This document shows, piece after piece, positions 34,347 through 42,624 of a DNA stretch of 64,000 nt (position 1 is its first letter; every line of letters starts with the position of its first letter). The notes below the pieces were generated by a model. That model searched no databases. It worked only from the letters and a program-made list of their open reading frames with translations, and was not told where the DNA came from. The position numbers and the translations under genes are program-made. Source of the DNA: Mycolicibacterium sp. S2-37 (lineage in GTDB: Bacteria > Actinomycetota > Actinomycetes > Mycobacteriales > Mycobacteriaceae); contig NZ_JAFEVR010000004.1 in NCBI RefSeq assembly GCF_017352375.1, positions 310,001 through 374,000 on the forward strand. Reading direction: 5' to 3'.

Positions 34347-35936
34347 ATGTCGACAACACGCGAATACGACGTCATCGTGGTGGGTTTCGGTGCTGCGGGG
34401 GCCTGCGCTGCAATCGAAGCCGCCGACCGCGGAGCCAGGGTGCTGGTACTCGATCGCGGATACGGCGGAGGGGCCACGGCGTTGTCCGGTGGGATCATCT
34501 ATGCCGGCGCCGGTACGGACGAGCAACGGGCCGGTGGCTACGACGACAGCGCCGAGGACATGCTGGCATATCTCGAACAGGAGGTGGGTGACGCCGTCAG
34601 CGGCGAGACACTGCAGCGGTTCTGTGAGCAGAGCCCCGCCATGATCGAGTGGTTGAAGGCCCAGGGGGTCGAATTCCGCGGCGGAAAGGTGTCGTCCTAC
34701 AAGACGTCGTATCCGACCGACGAGCACTACCTGTACTACTCCGGCAACGAGAAGGCCCATCCCTACGTGCGGAACGCTCGGCCGGTGCCCCGTGGCCACC
34801 GCGTGCTGGCTCCCGGAATGAGCTCGGGCAAGGTACTTTTCGAGCATCTCGCTCGCTCCGCGCAGTCCAAGGGTGTCGATTTCGTCCCGCTCGCGCGCGT
34901 CCACGAACTCATCACCGGCGTCGACGGTCGAGTCACCGGAGTTCGCTACCGCGCGATGGATCCCTCGCATCCCCACGGTCGACGCCACCGGCTGTTGACA
35001 GCGCTGACGGGGAAGATCGGCAACTGGCAGCCGGGCATGGTCAAAGGGGCGGTCGCCCGAGCGGAACGGCTGTGGGCGACTGCGGCGGTGGACCACGAGG
35101 CCCACGCCCGCGCGGTGATTCTCGCGGCCGGCGGATTCATCTTCAACCGGGATTGGATGGCGGAGCACGCACCGCAGTTCATGACGATCTCGCCGCTCGG
35201 CACCGCCGGTGACGACGGCAGGGGTATCGCGCTGGGCGTGGAGGCCGGTGGTACGACGGGCAAGATGTCGAATATCACCGCATGGCGGTTCCTCGCACCC
35301 CCGAGTGCCTTCCTGGAGGGCGTCACCGTCGGCAGGGACGGCCGTCGCATCACCAATGAGGACCTCTACGGGGCCACCCACGGCAACGTGATGATGCGGG
35401 AATTCGGCGGCAGGGGGTGGGCGGTTTACGACGCCCCGACCTGGCGCAAGGTGAAGGACCAGATCCGGCAGCAGACCCAGCTGTTCCAACGCCTGCAACT
35501 GGTGTACCTGTTCAGTGTCGGCCACAAGAAGGCGAACTCGATCGAGCGGCTTGCGGCGAAGAACGGTATCGACCCCCCGGGTCTGCGTCGGACCGTCGAT
35601 GCGTACAACGCCGGCATCGCCAGTGGCGCAGGCGATCCCGCACACAAGGATCCCGAACTCAGCCCGCCGCTGAAGGTCCCGCCGTTCTACTCGATCGACA
35701 TCTCGGCCGATTCCTCGATGTTCTACCCGATTCCCGAGTTGACCCTGGGCGGCCTGGTCGTCGACGAGCAGACCGGCGCAGTCACCCATCGTCGTGGCGG
35801 GTCGGTGCCAGGTCTGTACGCCGCGGGACGCAACGCGGTCGGCATCTGCTCGAACAGTTACGTCAGCGGCTTATCCCTCGCCGATTGCATCTTCAGCGGG
35901 CGCCGTGCGGGCACGCACGCAGCAGCCGAGACGTGA
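34347..35936 (+). CDS. FAD-dependent 3-oxosteroid dehydrogenase-like flavoprotein
   Basis: 529 aa. KstD/fumarate reductase superfamily: VIVVGFGAAGACAAIEAADR, GGGATALSGGIIYAGAGTDE, AVILAAGGFIFNRDWMAEH, and C-terminal AGRNAVGICSNSYVSGLSLA with DCIFSGRRAG. That C-terminus is closer to the Delta4-dehydrogenase/fumarate reductase-like branch than to Delta1-KstD. A 60-residue insertion (about 200-260, SHPHGRRHRLLTALTGKIGN) sets it apart from its three paralogues in the window. It likely desaturates a cyclic ketone. Confidence 0.84.
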   Translation: MSTTREYDVIVVGFGAAGACAAIEAADRGARVLVLDRGYGGGATALSGGIIYAGAGTDEQRAGGYDDSAEDMLAYLEQEVGDAVSGETLQRFCEQSPAMIEWLKAQGVEFRGGKVSSYKTSYPTDEHYLYYSGNEKAHPYVRNARPVPRGHRVLAPGMSSGKVLFEHLARSAQSKGVDFVPLARVHELITGVDGRVTGVRYRAMDPSHPHGRRHRLLTALTGKIGNWQPGMVKGAVARAERLWATAAVDHEAHARAVILAAGGFIFNRDWMAEHAPQFMTISPLGTAGDDGRGIALGVEAGGTTGKMSNITAWRFLAPPSAFLEGVTVGRDGRRITNEDLYGATHGNVMMREFGGRGWAVYDAPTWRKVKDQIRQQTQLFQRLQLVYLFSVGHKKANSIERLAAKNGIDPPGLRRTVDAYNAGIASGAGDPAHKDPELSPPLKVPPFYSIDISADSSMFYPIPELTLGGLVVDEQTGAVTHRRGGSVPGLYAAGRNAVGICSNSYVSGLSLADCIFSGRRAGTHAAAET

Positions 35937-35937
35937 G

Positions 35938-36882
35938 ATGACCGAATACCCACTCGACGCCGACGCCGCCGCCCGCGTCGCCGCGTTCGGGGCGATCGCC
36001 CCGATGCGTCAACGTGGCCTGGACGAGGTTCGCCGGGCGGTCGAATCGGCACCCTTGCCCGAAGGGATGCCGACGATGGCCGATGTGCAAGACCTTCTTG
36101 CCCCCGGGCCGACCGTACCGATCCCGGTGCGGATCTACCGTCCGACCGAACGCAATCCGGCACCGGTGCTGGTCTATTTCCACGGCGGCGGCATGGTTCT
36201 CGGTTCGATCCGCTCCTTTGAACCGCTCGCTCGGGCCCTGGCGAAGGCCAGCGCGGCCACGGTGGTCTCGGTCGATTACCGCCTGGCCCCCGAGGCGTCG
36301 CCGCCCGCCCAATTCGACGACGCCTACGCCGCCACCGAGTGGGTCGCCGACAATGCGGAGCTTCTCCGGGTGGACGCCCGCCGCCTCGCCGTCGCCGGTG
36401 ACAGCGCCGGCGGATCCCTCGCCGCCGCCGTCGCACTCGCCGCCCGGGACCGCGGCGGACCGATCCTCAGCTGTCAGGTACTGATGTACCCCGGTCTCGA
36501 CCGGGACATGGCGTGCGAGTCGATGAAGGCGATGCCCGACGCACCGATGCTCAGCCGTGCGGACATCGACTACATGCACGAGCTCGCCGACCACGGAGCC
36601 ACCGCATCTCCCGATTGCTATCGGATCCCGGCGCTGGCAACCGATCTCACCGGTCTGCCACCCGCGATCGTGGTCACCGCGGCATGCGACCCGATCCGTG
36701 ACTGGGGCGAACGCTACGCAACGCGGCTGCGCGATAGCGGGGTGCAGACCACGGTGACCCGCTATCCCGGCGTCTATCACGGATTCCTGATGCGGTCGGA
36801 CGCCACGGCACGCGGACGGCTGGCGATCGCCGAGACCGGGGCACTGTTGCGGGCCAAGTTCGCCGATCCGCTCGCGTTGTGA
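35938..36882 (+). CDS. GDXG-type (hormone-sensitive lipase family) esterase 2
   Basis: 314 aa, ATG 1 bp after the flavoprotein stop. VLVYFHGGGMVLGSIRSF (HGGG oxyanion), YRLAPEASPPAQ, nucleophile Ser in VAGDSAGGSLAAAVALAARD, Asp in TAACDPIRDWGERYA and His in GVYHGFLMRS. Same length and family as the esterase at 20278-21222 but clearly diverged, so two ester/lactone substrates are expected, matching the two BVMOs in the window (inference). Confidence 0.9.
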   Translation: MTEYPLDADAAARVAAFGAIAPMRQRGLDEVRRAVESAPLPEGMPTMADVQDLLAPGPTVPIPVRIYRPTERNPAPVLVYFHGGGMVLGSIRSFEPLARALAKASAATVVSVDYRLAPEASPPAQFDDAYAATEWVADNAELLRVDARRLAVAGDSAGGSLAAAVALAARDRGGPILSCQVLMYPGLDRDMACESMKAMPDAPMLSRADIDYMHELADHGATASPDCYRIPALATDLTGLPPAIVVTAACDPIRDWGERYATRLRDSGVQTTVTRYPGVYHGFLMRSDATARGRLAIAETGALLRAKFADPLAL

Positions 36883-36888
36883 CGTGGT

Positions 36889-36929
36889 TGGCCTCCCGAT
36901 CACCGGACACGTCAGATCGCCGGAGGCCA
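36889..36929. promoter_or_regulatory. Stem-loop overlapping shared operator copy 6
   Basis: Outer arms TGGCCTCC...GGAGGCCA and inner arms CGATC...GATCG form an imperfect hairpin between the esterase stop and the dioxygenase-like gene. Inside it, at 36893-36909, CTCCCGATCACCGGACA contains the core CCCGATCACCGGA, a full 13/13 match to YCCRNTSANYGGR. There is no T-run, so an operator is more likely than a terminator. Confidence 0.55.
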
Positions 36930-36994
36930 CCGGAGATCCAAGATTGCCGTAGAGACGGCGCTGCCGGGCGCCCGATGAAACCAGAGGAGACCCG

Positions 36995-38071
36995 ATGCTG
37001 ACAGACGATCGGCGCATGGAGCTGTCCGACGTGCTCCGCCCCGCATCCCCGCCGCAGGAGATCGACAACGTCTACACCGACCGACAGCGGGAAGCACTGC
37101 TCGACGTCGTGCGCACCCAGGGTCCGTGGAAGTTGATCATCGCCCAGCACTTCGCGTCGGCCGACGAACTCATGGCCACCATGAGCGGGGCGTTCCCCGA
37201 GGGCTTCGAGCCGTCCCTGGACTTGTTCCTGACGCCGACCTTCCGCGGTTATCTCGCGAACTACTCCACCGTGCTCTACCCCGAACTGCACGACTGCTTC
37301 TACAACGAGAAGTTCCTGAACTACGCCAAGAGCTATTGGAATGCCGAATACGCGAAGCCCGAGCTGATGCTGTTCAACATCAACGGACCCTGCGCCAACC
37401 GCGATCCGGGCCACCTCGACTCCCCCAGTTTCCGGGGCGTTCGCCACGAAAACGCACCGACCTGGTTGACCAGTGTGATGGGCAAGTCCGGCCTCTTCCA
37501 GGACTACCTCATCAAGATGGCCCAGGTGATCACCTGGTTCTCCCTCGACGAGAGCAGCGGGTTCACCTACTGGCCCGATGGTCCACTCAGGTCGCCTCAG
37601 CGATTGATGCCGCCGGTGCACAACCGCGGCGTTGTGGTGCAGAACGAGATGATGGTGCACCGCGGAGAGGCGAACGGGCCCTTGGAGCAACAGGTTCCGG
37701 CAGGTCTGGCATTCGACACCGTGTTCACCGGCGATCCGAACGACCGGGATCGCTGGGTTCTCAAGAACGGTGATGACGTGATCGCTCGACACCACACCGA
37801 CGAGCTGCGGTTCCTGGTGCACTGGTCGGCCGAGGTCTTCTCCGACTATGACGAGTTGAAGAAGAACATGGACCATTCCGACGACCTGACCATCGAGCGG
37901 GCGATCGACACCCTGGTGAAGGATGTCAACGCCAGGGGTGTCACGCTCGCGATGCCGGACGACCCGCTGCACGATCCGGAATTCATTCGCACACTCAACG
38001 CGGCCTACGACTTGGGCGGGCCCGCGATCTACCCCGAGGAAGCGCCGCTGTCGGTGTTCCAGCCGGCATAA
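36995..38071 (+). CDS. Possible Fe(II)/2-oxoglutarate-type dioxygenase, family not recognised
   Basis: 358 aa from ATG 36995 with GAGGAG 7 bp upstream. No family is recognised. His140-x-Asp142 (DPGHLDSPSF) and His222 (MMVHRGEANG) have the order and spacing (80 residues) of the HxD...H iron triad of phytanoyl-CoA-like dioxygenases; Arg223 or a later Arg could hold the co-substrate. Many aromatic residues (NEKFLNYAKSYWNAEYAKPE) and no signal peptide or membrane helix. It has its own operator copy, so is likely a regulated catabolic enzyme; a hydroxylase role is a hypothesis. Confidence 0.6.
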   Translation: MLTDDRRMELSDVLRPASPPQEIDNVYTDRQREALLDVVRTQGPWKLIIAQHFASADELMATMSGAFPEGFEPSLDLFLTPTFRGYLANYSTVLYPELHDCFYNEKFLNYAKSYWNAEYAKPELMLFNINGPCANRDPGHLDSPSFRGVRHENAPTWLTSVMGKSGLFQDYLIKMAQVITWFSLDESSGFTYWPDGPLRSPQRLMPPVHNRGVVVQNEMMVHRGEANGPLEQQVPAGLAFDTVFTGDPNDRDRWVLKNGDDVIARHHTDELRFLVHWSAEVFSDYDELKKNMDHSDDLTIERAIDTLVKDVNARGVTLAMPDDPLHDPEFIRTLNAAYDLGGPAIYPEEAPLSVFQPA

Positions 38072-38074
38072 CGG

Positions 38075-38843
38075 TCAGGCAGCGCGGGGGCCGGGTAGCG
38101 GTTTTGCGGTCGAACGGTAGACCGCACCGGTCGGCGTGGTGAAACTGGCTGTGTGAGTGCTTGCGTCGTAGACTCCGGCACTCACATCCCAACCGGGCGC
38201 CTCCTTGGCGTAGTTGCACCGTTCACACAACCCCAAGCCGTTATCGGCACTGGTTGACCCGCCGTCGCGGTACGGCCGCGCGTGGTCGTGGTGGCGGATC
38301 GGTGCACAGCAGTACGGGGTGCGGCACATTTGATCGCCCAGGTCGATGAACGTCGCGAGACCCTTCGGGAAGCACCGGGAGCGTGACTCCATCGCAGCCA
38401 GAGCGGTCGAGGAGGGATGACTGTACAGGCGGCGCAGCGTTGCTCCGGACCGCCTGTCCGACACCGCCTCGGCGACCACCCGCCGACCGATCGCCGCGGG
38501 GACCGGGCCATAGCCGCTGAGCACTGCCGGTTCCGGATCTCCTGTCTGCAGACTCCGATCGGTCATCACCGGGCTGACTGCGACCGGCGTCGGCACCTCC
38601 ACCGACCGTCCGGTGACCCGCTCGTACAACGTGTCGGCCATGATCTGGTGGCGCGACCGGTCATCGAAGGTGGTGTCGGCGGCCCGCTTCAGTGCCGCGT
38701 GCACGCCGACGCCCTGCGCCACCGGCAGCAGGGCTGTCACGTAGGTCGTGCAGTCCGGAGCCGGTCGGATGCTCACCGTCCGGTCCTCGGGGGCTCGGGC
38801 CTCGGGCGATCAACGCGGCTTCGTCCGCACTCCTTTCGAACAT
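38075..38843 (-). pseudogene. REP13E12/DUF222-HNH endonuclease-type gene, internally deleted
   Basis: The C-terminal 233 codons in one frame carry DUF222-type sequence (ALKRAADTTFDDRSRHQIMA, YERVTGRSVEVPTPVAV) and an HNH motif (CRTPYCCAPIRHHDHARPYR, then NGLGLCERCNYAKEAPGW). The usual N-terminal 200 residues are missing; instead a short MFERSADEAALIARGPSP starts at 38843 in another frame. These multicopy actinobacterial elements are often degenerate. The C-terminal part could still be translated from an internal start but lacks a full DUF222 domain. Confidence 0.8.
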
Positions 38844-38883
38844 AGGTTCGATTGTGGCATGCGGGTATGACACGAAGCCTTGC

Positions 38884-39696
38884 CTACCGCACCACCACGT
38901 CGCTGGGCGTCCGAGGCGATCCGAGCATGTCGCGGTGCGACACCGGCGTGCGACCGTTCTCGTCCGAGATCCCGTACCGCTGACCCAGTTCCGCGCCGAT
39001 CAGGGTATGGCCGCTCCGTTCCGCGCGTGACGGGTCCCGGTAGAGGGCATCTATCACGTAGCCGGTGTAGTCCGGCGTCTCCGCGTGTTGCGCCATCATC
39101 TCCAGCCCGTCGGGATCACCGGAGAACGCATCGCGCATCTTCTCCGTCAGCAGGATGCCCATCCAAATCGAGGCGGTGTGCACCGACGTGTCACGGAAGT
39201 CGACCGCCATGTCGGCCGCCATCTTGTCGATTCCGGCCTTCTGAGCTCCATAGGCCGGGCCGTGCATGTAGCAGACCGACCCCGGCGACGAGGTGAACAC
39301 GATCATCCCGCGCGGTCCGCGCAGCAAAAGCGGGGCAGCGTGCCAGGACGTGGTATACGCCGAGCGCAGCCCGACGTCGAGGATGTCGGCGAGGTCGATC
39401 GGCTTGTCCCAGAACGGCTTCGGCCCGGTCAGGGCATCGTGCACCGCGGCGGCGTTGTTGACCAGCAGATCGAGCCGGCCGGTCTCGCGCTCGACCCGAC
39501 CGAACAATCTCGCGACCGCGCCGTCATCCCGGTGATCGAGCGGCACCGCGATCGAACCGGCACCCAGACCTTCGACCGTGCGGCCGGTCATGTACACGCG
39601 CCAACCCGAGGCGATCAATGCCCGCGCGATCCCGCGGCCCGCGCCGCGACTCGCGCCGGTCACGACCGCCACCGGCTCCTCAGTGTGATCAGTCAC
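38884..39696 (-). CDS. Short-chain dehydrogenase/reductase
   Basis: 270 aa. AVVTGASRGAGRGIARALIA, YMTGRT after strand 2 (NADP preference), NNAAAVHDALTG, catalytic Ser in FTSSPGSVCYMHG and Tyr-Lys in YGAQKAGIDKMAAD. The ending DENGRTPVSHRDMLGSPRTP is unusual and Pro-rich. Nine bp downstream of the small Cys protein and in the KshA transcription unit; it may act on a steroid hydroxyl/ketone (inference). Confidence 0.9.
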   Translation of the reverse strand: MTDHTEEPVAVVTGASRGAGRGIARALIASGWRVYMTGRTVEGLGAGSIAVPLDHRDDGAVARLFGRVERETGRLDLLVNNAAAVHDALTGPKPFWDKPIDLADILDVGLRSAYTTSWHAAPLLLRGPRGMIVFTSSPGSVCYMHGPAYGAQKAGIDKMAADMAVDFRDTSVHTASIWMGILLTEKMRDAFSGDPDGLEMMAQHAETPDYTGYVIDALYRDPSRAERSGHTLIGAELGQRYGISDENGRTPVSHRDMLGSPRTPSDVVVR

Positions 39697-39705
39697 GAGG
39701 CGAGA

Positions 39706-39996
39706 CTACGGCGCAGCGTCCACCGTTTCGTCGACGATCTCCAGCCGACCGTCGCGTACCGCGTCGAGAATGGATTCGGTCAACTCCGAGCAGGACAGGA
39801 ACACCGACGGCCTGCTGTGCGCGGCGAGTTCCTCGGCGTCGCGGCGCTGCGGGCACCGTTCGATCGCGTCGGCGTTCCACTGCACGCTGGTCTGCTCCCA
39901 GCTGCTCTTGCGGGCCGAGACCTCCGCGCCGCAGGCCCGACATGTCACCGGCACCATCGGCGAATCATCGAGCCGATTGTCAGGACGAACGCTCAT
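39706..39996 (-). CDS. Small Cys-containing (zinc-ribbon-like) protein coupled to the KshA-like gene
   Basis: 96 aa from ATG 39996, overlapping the oxygenase stop (ATGA). Four Cys: VTCRACGAEVSARKSS (CxxC), ERCPQRRD and VFLSCSELTE, consistent with a zinc ribbon; too few and wrongly spaced for a classic [2Fe-2S] ferredoxin. Acidic C-terminus. No family recognised. Tight translational coupling to a Rieske oxygenase suggests a helper in assembly, stability or electron transfer. Confidence 0.75.
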   Translation of the reverse strand: MSVRPDNRLDDSPMVPVTCRACGAEVSARKSSWEQTSVQWNADAIERCPQRRDAEELAAHSRPSVFLSCSELTESILDAVRDGRLEIVDETVDAAP

Positions 39997-41135
39997 CCCG
40001 CGCTCTGCGCCGAGACCTTCGCCGCCAGATTGCCCTCGACCACCTTCATCCACTCCTCCCTCGGGCGGGTGGTGTCGACCTCGTACTCGAATCGGTCGAC
40101 CATGTCGGGGGTGACGTCGTCGACGTCGACGTAGAATTGTTCGTACCAGCGACGGAGCTGGTAGACCGGTCCGTCCTCCTCGCAGAGCAGCGGATTGTCG
40201 ATGCGCGCCTTGTTCTTCCAGATGTCGACGTCCTGCTCGAACCCCATCTTGACGAAATCGCCGAGTGCGACGGCGGTTTGCATCGCCAGGTCGTCGGGCA
40301 GCGCCTCGGACTTCTTGACGATGATGCCGTACTGCAGGACGAAGGAGTTGGCATCGATCGGGTAGTGGCAGTTGATCAGCACTGTGTGGTGGTCGGCCTG
40401 CTCGTAGTGGTAGGTCAGATCGTCGATCATGAACGACGGGCCGTGATACGACGCGACCGACGTCGTCCCCAGCATCTTGGGCCCCTCGGTGGGCTGCATG
40501 TCCGGGCGCCCCGCACTGTTCATGTACTGCGTGGCCACATGCCCTTCGAAGATGTTCTTGAAGTGCGTCGGTAGCGATCCGTGGATGTAGAAGAAGTGCG
40601 CCATGTCGACGACGTTGTCGATCACCTCACGGCAGTTGGTGTTGACGACGGTGGTGTACCAGTGCCAGTCGGTCCACTCGTCACTCCCGGCGCCCTCGAT
40701 CCGCGGGATCGTCACATCCGGTGGCGGCGGTGTGCGCTCCGGGTCGTTCCAGACGAACAGCATGCCGTCCTGTTCGAGCGTCGCCCACGTCGCCGTGCGC
40801 GCGAGCCGCGGAGCACGCTTGCTGTAGGGCACCTGCTTACACCTGCCGTCACCGCCCCACCGCCAATCGTGGAAGGGACAGGCGATCTCACTGCCCTTGA
40901 CCTGCCCTTGGCTCAGGTCCCCGCCCATGTGACGGCAGTAGCCATCGAGGACATTGATCCTCCCGTCATCAGTACGGAAAACAACCAGCTTCGTGCCGAA
41001 GGCGTTGACCGGATGCGGTCGGCCGTCACCGAAGTCCCGGATCAATCCGAGACAGTGCCAACCTCGCGCGAACCGTGTGGGGGCCGCGTCGGCTTCGATC
41101 TCGCGAACCTGATCGAGCTCCTGATGCGAAGTCAT
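39993..41135 (-). CDS. kshA: Rieske non-haem iron oxygenase, KshA-like 3-ketosteroid 9-alpha-hydroxylase component
   Basis: 380 aa from ATG 41135 (Mtb KshA 386 aa). Rieske ligands CRHMGGDLSQGQ and CPFHDWRW (CxH...CxxH) at about residues 67-89; mononuclear iron site in NVVDMAHFFYIHGSLPTHF (DxxHx4H) with a later Asp in MGFEQDVDIWKNK. TRFARGWHCLGLIRDF is the usual start. With the KshB-like reductase it would 9-alpha-hydroxylate a 1,4-diene-3-ketosteroid and trigger B-ring opening. A consensus operator lies 43 bp upstream. Confidence 0.92.
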   Translation of the reverse strand: MTSHQELDQVREIEADAAPTRFARGWHCLGLIRDFGDGRPHPVNAFGTKLVVFRTDDGRINVLDGYCRHMGGDLSQGQVKGSEIACPFHDWRWGGDGRCKQVPYSKRAPRLARTATWATLEQDGMLFVWNDPERTPPPPDVTIPRIEGAGSDEWTDWHWYTTVVNTNCREVIDNVVDMAHFFYIHGSLPTHFKNIFEGHVATQYMNSAGRPDMQPTEGPKMLGTTSVASYHGPSFMIDDLTYHYEQADHHTVLINCHYPIDANSFVLQYGIIVKKSEALPDDLAMQTAVALGDFVKMGFEQDVDIWKNKARIDNPLLCEEDGPVYQLRRWYEQFYVDVDDVTPDMVDRFEYEVDTTRPREEWMKVVEGNLAAKVSAQSAG

Positions 41136-41177
41136 ACCGCAGTTGTACAACCCCGGGCCACGGCGTGACAGGGCATC

Positions 41178-41194
41178 GTTCCACTCAACAGGAG
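41178..41194. promoter_or_regulatory. Shared palindromic operator, copy 7 (upstream of the KshA-like gene)
   Basis: GTTCCACTCAACAGGAG. The core TCCACTCAACAGG matches 12 of 13 consensus positions. It lies 43 bp upstream of the KshA-like ATG in the 73-bp gap after the SnoaL-like gene. The GTTCCACT..A.CAGGA pattern is nearly the same as copy 8 at 43473. Confidence 0.55.
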
Positions 41195-41208
41195 GCCAGG
41201 GTCCGCCG

Positions 41209-41760
41209 CTACACCGGCTGTCCGGCGACTCCTGCGATCAACAGACGATGCGCCGCCGGATCGCCGTCGAGCAGCCGGCTCGTGCGCGCCGAGATCTGCC
41301 ATCGACCATCGACCCGTCGCAAGCGGAAGTGGTTGGCGGCAGCGCGCCAGACCAGGTACTCCGAGGGAGAGTGCCGCCAGGCCGCACGGTCGATCCGCTC
41401 CACATCGGCCTGTGGCGCGCGCAGCAGCACCAGAGATTCGCACAACGCCACCGCCTCGTCGCCGTCGACAGTGACCACGGCGGGACCGAGGAAGTGACAG
41501 CATCCGCCGGCGACCAGCTCCCGGTGTCCGGAGGACTCCACCATTGCGCGGACGTCGTCACGGCTCTGCATGCGCCACCCCTCGACGTCGTAACTGCCGT
41601 CTTCACACCACAGTCGGGCGGCGCTCACGGCGTCCGTTGCGTCCACACAGGGTCCGTAACTGGCGAGCAGGCGCTGGATGTCTCGTTCGGCCTCGATTGC
41701 CTGCACGCGCGCTTCGAGGGCGGCGAAACGGTCTTCGAGTGATTGCGGGGGCGTCGTCAC
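41209..41760 (-). CDS. SnoaL/NTF2-like protein
   Basis: 183 aa. Coiled-coil start (EDRFAALEARVQAIEAERDI) then the SnoaL_4-type pattern QRLLASYGPCVDATDAVSAA and LWCEDGSYDVEGWRMQSRDD, followed by HFLGPAVVTVDGDEAVALCE and WRAAANHFRLRRVDGRWQIS. These folds include dehydratases, isomerases and cyclases; here it may handle a steroid intermediate. 11 bp downstream of the LLM oxidoreductase in the same operon. Confidence 0.85.
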   Translation of the reverse strand: MTTPPQSLEDRFAALEARVQAIEAERDIQRLLASYGPCVDATDAVSAARLWCEDGSYDVEGWRMQSRDDVRAMVESSGHRELVAGGCCHFLGPAVVTVDGDEAVALCESLVLLRAPQADVERIDRAAWRHSPSEYLVWRAAANHFRLRRVDGRWQISARTSRLLDGDPAAHRLLIAGVAGQPV

Positions 41761-41771
41761 GGTAGAGCCTT

Positions 41772-42623
41772 TCAGATCGTGTCAGCGAGTCGTTTGAGGG
41801 TGCCGAGTCGCTCGATGTACTCCTCGACCGACCGCGCGGCGACAGTGCAGGAGATTGCGGTGGCGCCGGCCCGGCGAAGCCGCTCGAGCCGGCGGACGGC
41901 CGCGCCCTCACCGGTGGCAGGGTCGATCGGCCCTGACGGCAGGATCACCTCGAAGTCGGGCGGCGTCTCTACCCGTTCCAGCATCTTCTCCACCTCGGCC
42001 GGTCCCAACCCGAAGGGCATCCAGCCGTCGGCGAGCCGGGCAGCACGACCCAGCGACTGGACAGTCCTACCGCCGACCCAGATCGGGACCCGGGACGCAC
42101 TCGCATGCGGACGTACGGACATGCCGGCGTAGGAGAAGTGGGCACCGTGGTATTCCGGCTGCGCCGAGGACATCGAGGCACGCAGCGCCCGCAACGCATC
42201 GTCGGCTCTGGCGGCGCGGTCGCGCCACTGCACGCCCAGGAGCTCGAATTCCCCTCGCAGGGAGCCGATTCCGACTCCCAACACAAGACGACCGGCGCTG
42301 AGCATGTCGAGAGTTCCGAAACGCTTCGCGATCTCGAGCGGGTGGTGGTAGCCGAGGACCAGAACCGCGGTGACCAGCTTGATCCGGGCGGTGCGCGCCG
42401 CCAGGTAGCTCAGCGTGGCCAACGGATCCCAGTAAACATCACCCCGGGCCGACGCGACGTCGGCGGGAATCGCGACATGTTCGGAGCAGGTGAGGAATTC
42501 GAAGCCGAGGTCGTCAGCCGCCATGGCGACCGCGACCAGGTCGGCCGGCCCGGCGCCGGCCTCCCAGGGTGATGCGACGCCGGGGACCTGCACGACGATG
42601 GGTGTCGACAGCCCGAGGCGCAC
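41772..42623 (-). CDS. Luciferase-like (LLM) oxidoreductase, probably F420-dependent
   Basis: 283 aa from GTG 42623. TIM-barrel luciferase family: LAVAMAADDLGFEFLTCSEH-like N-terminal region, LGYHHPLEIAKRFGTLDMLS, GRLVLGVGIGSLRGEFELLG, VPIWVGGRTVQSLGRAARLA. The HHPLE(I)AK and RGEFEL motifs fit mycobacterial F420-dependent LLM enzymes; cofactor not proven. One bp after the SDR stop, so an SDR-LLM-SnoaL operon. Confidence 0.88.
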   Translation of the reverse strand: MRLGLSTPIVVQVPGVASPWEAGAGPADLVAVAMAADDLGFEFLTCSEHVAIPADVASARGDVYWDPLATLSYLAARTARIKLVTAVLVLGYHHPLEIAKRFGTLDMLSAGRLVLGVGIGSLRGEFELLGVQWRDRAARADDALRALRASMSSAQPEYHGAHFSYAGMSVRPHASASRVPIWVGGRTVQSLGRAARLADGWMPFGLGPAEVEKMLERVETPPDFEVILPSGPIDPATGEGAAVRRLERLRRAGATAISCTVAARSVEEYIERLGTLKRLADTI

Positions 42624-42624
42624 G

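Noticed and set aside
36889..36929. Hairpin as an intrinsic terminator
   Set aside because: No T-run follows and the hairpin contains a perfect copy of the shared operator core upstream of a gene.
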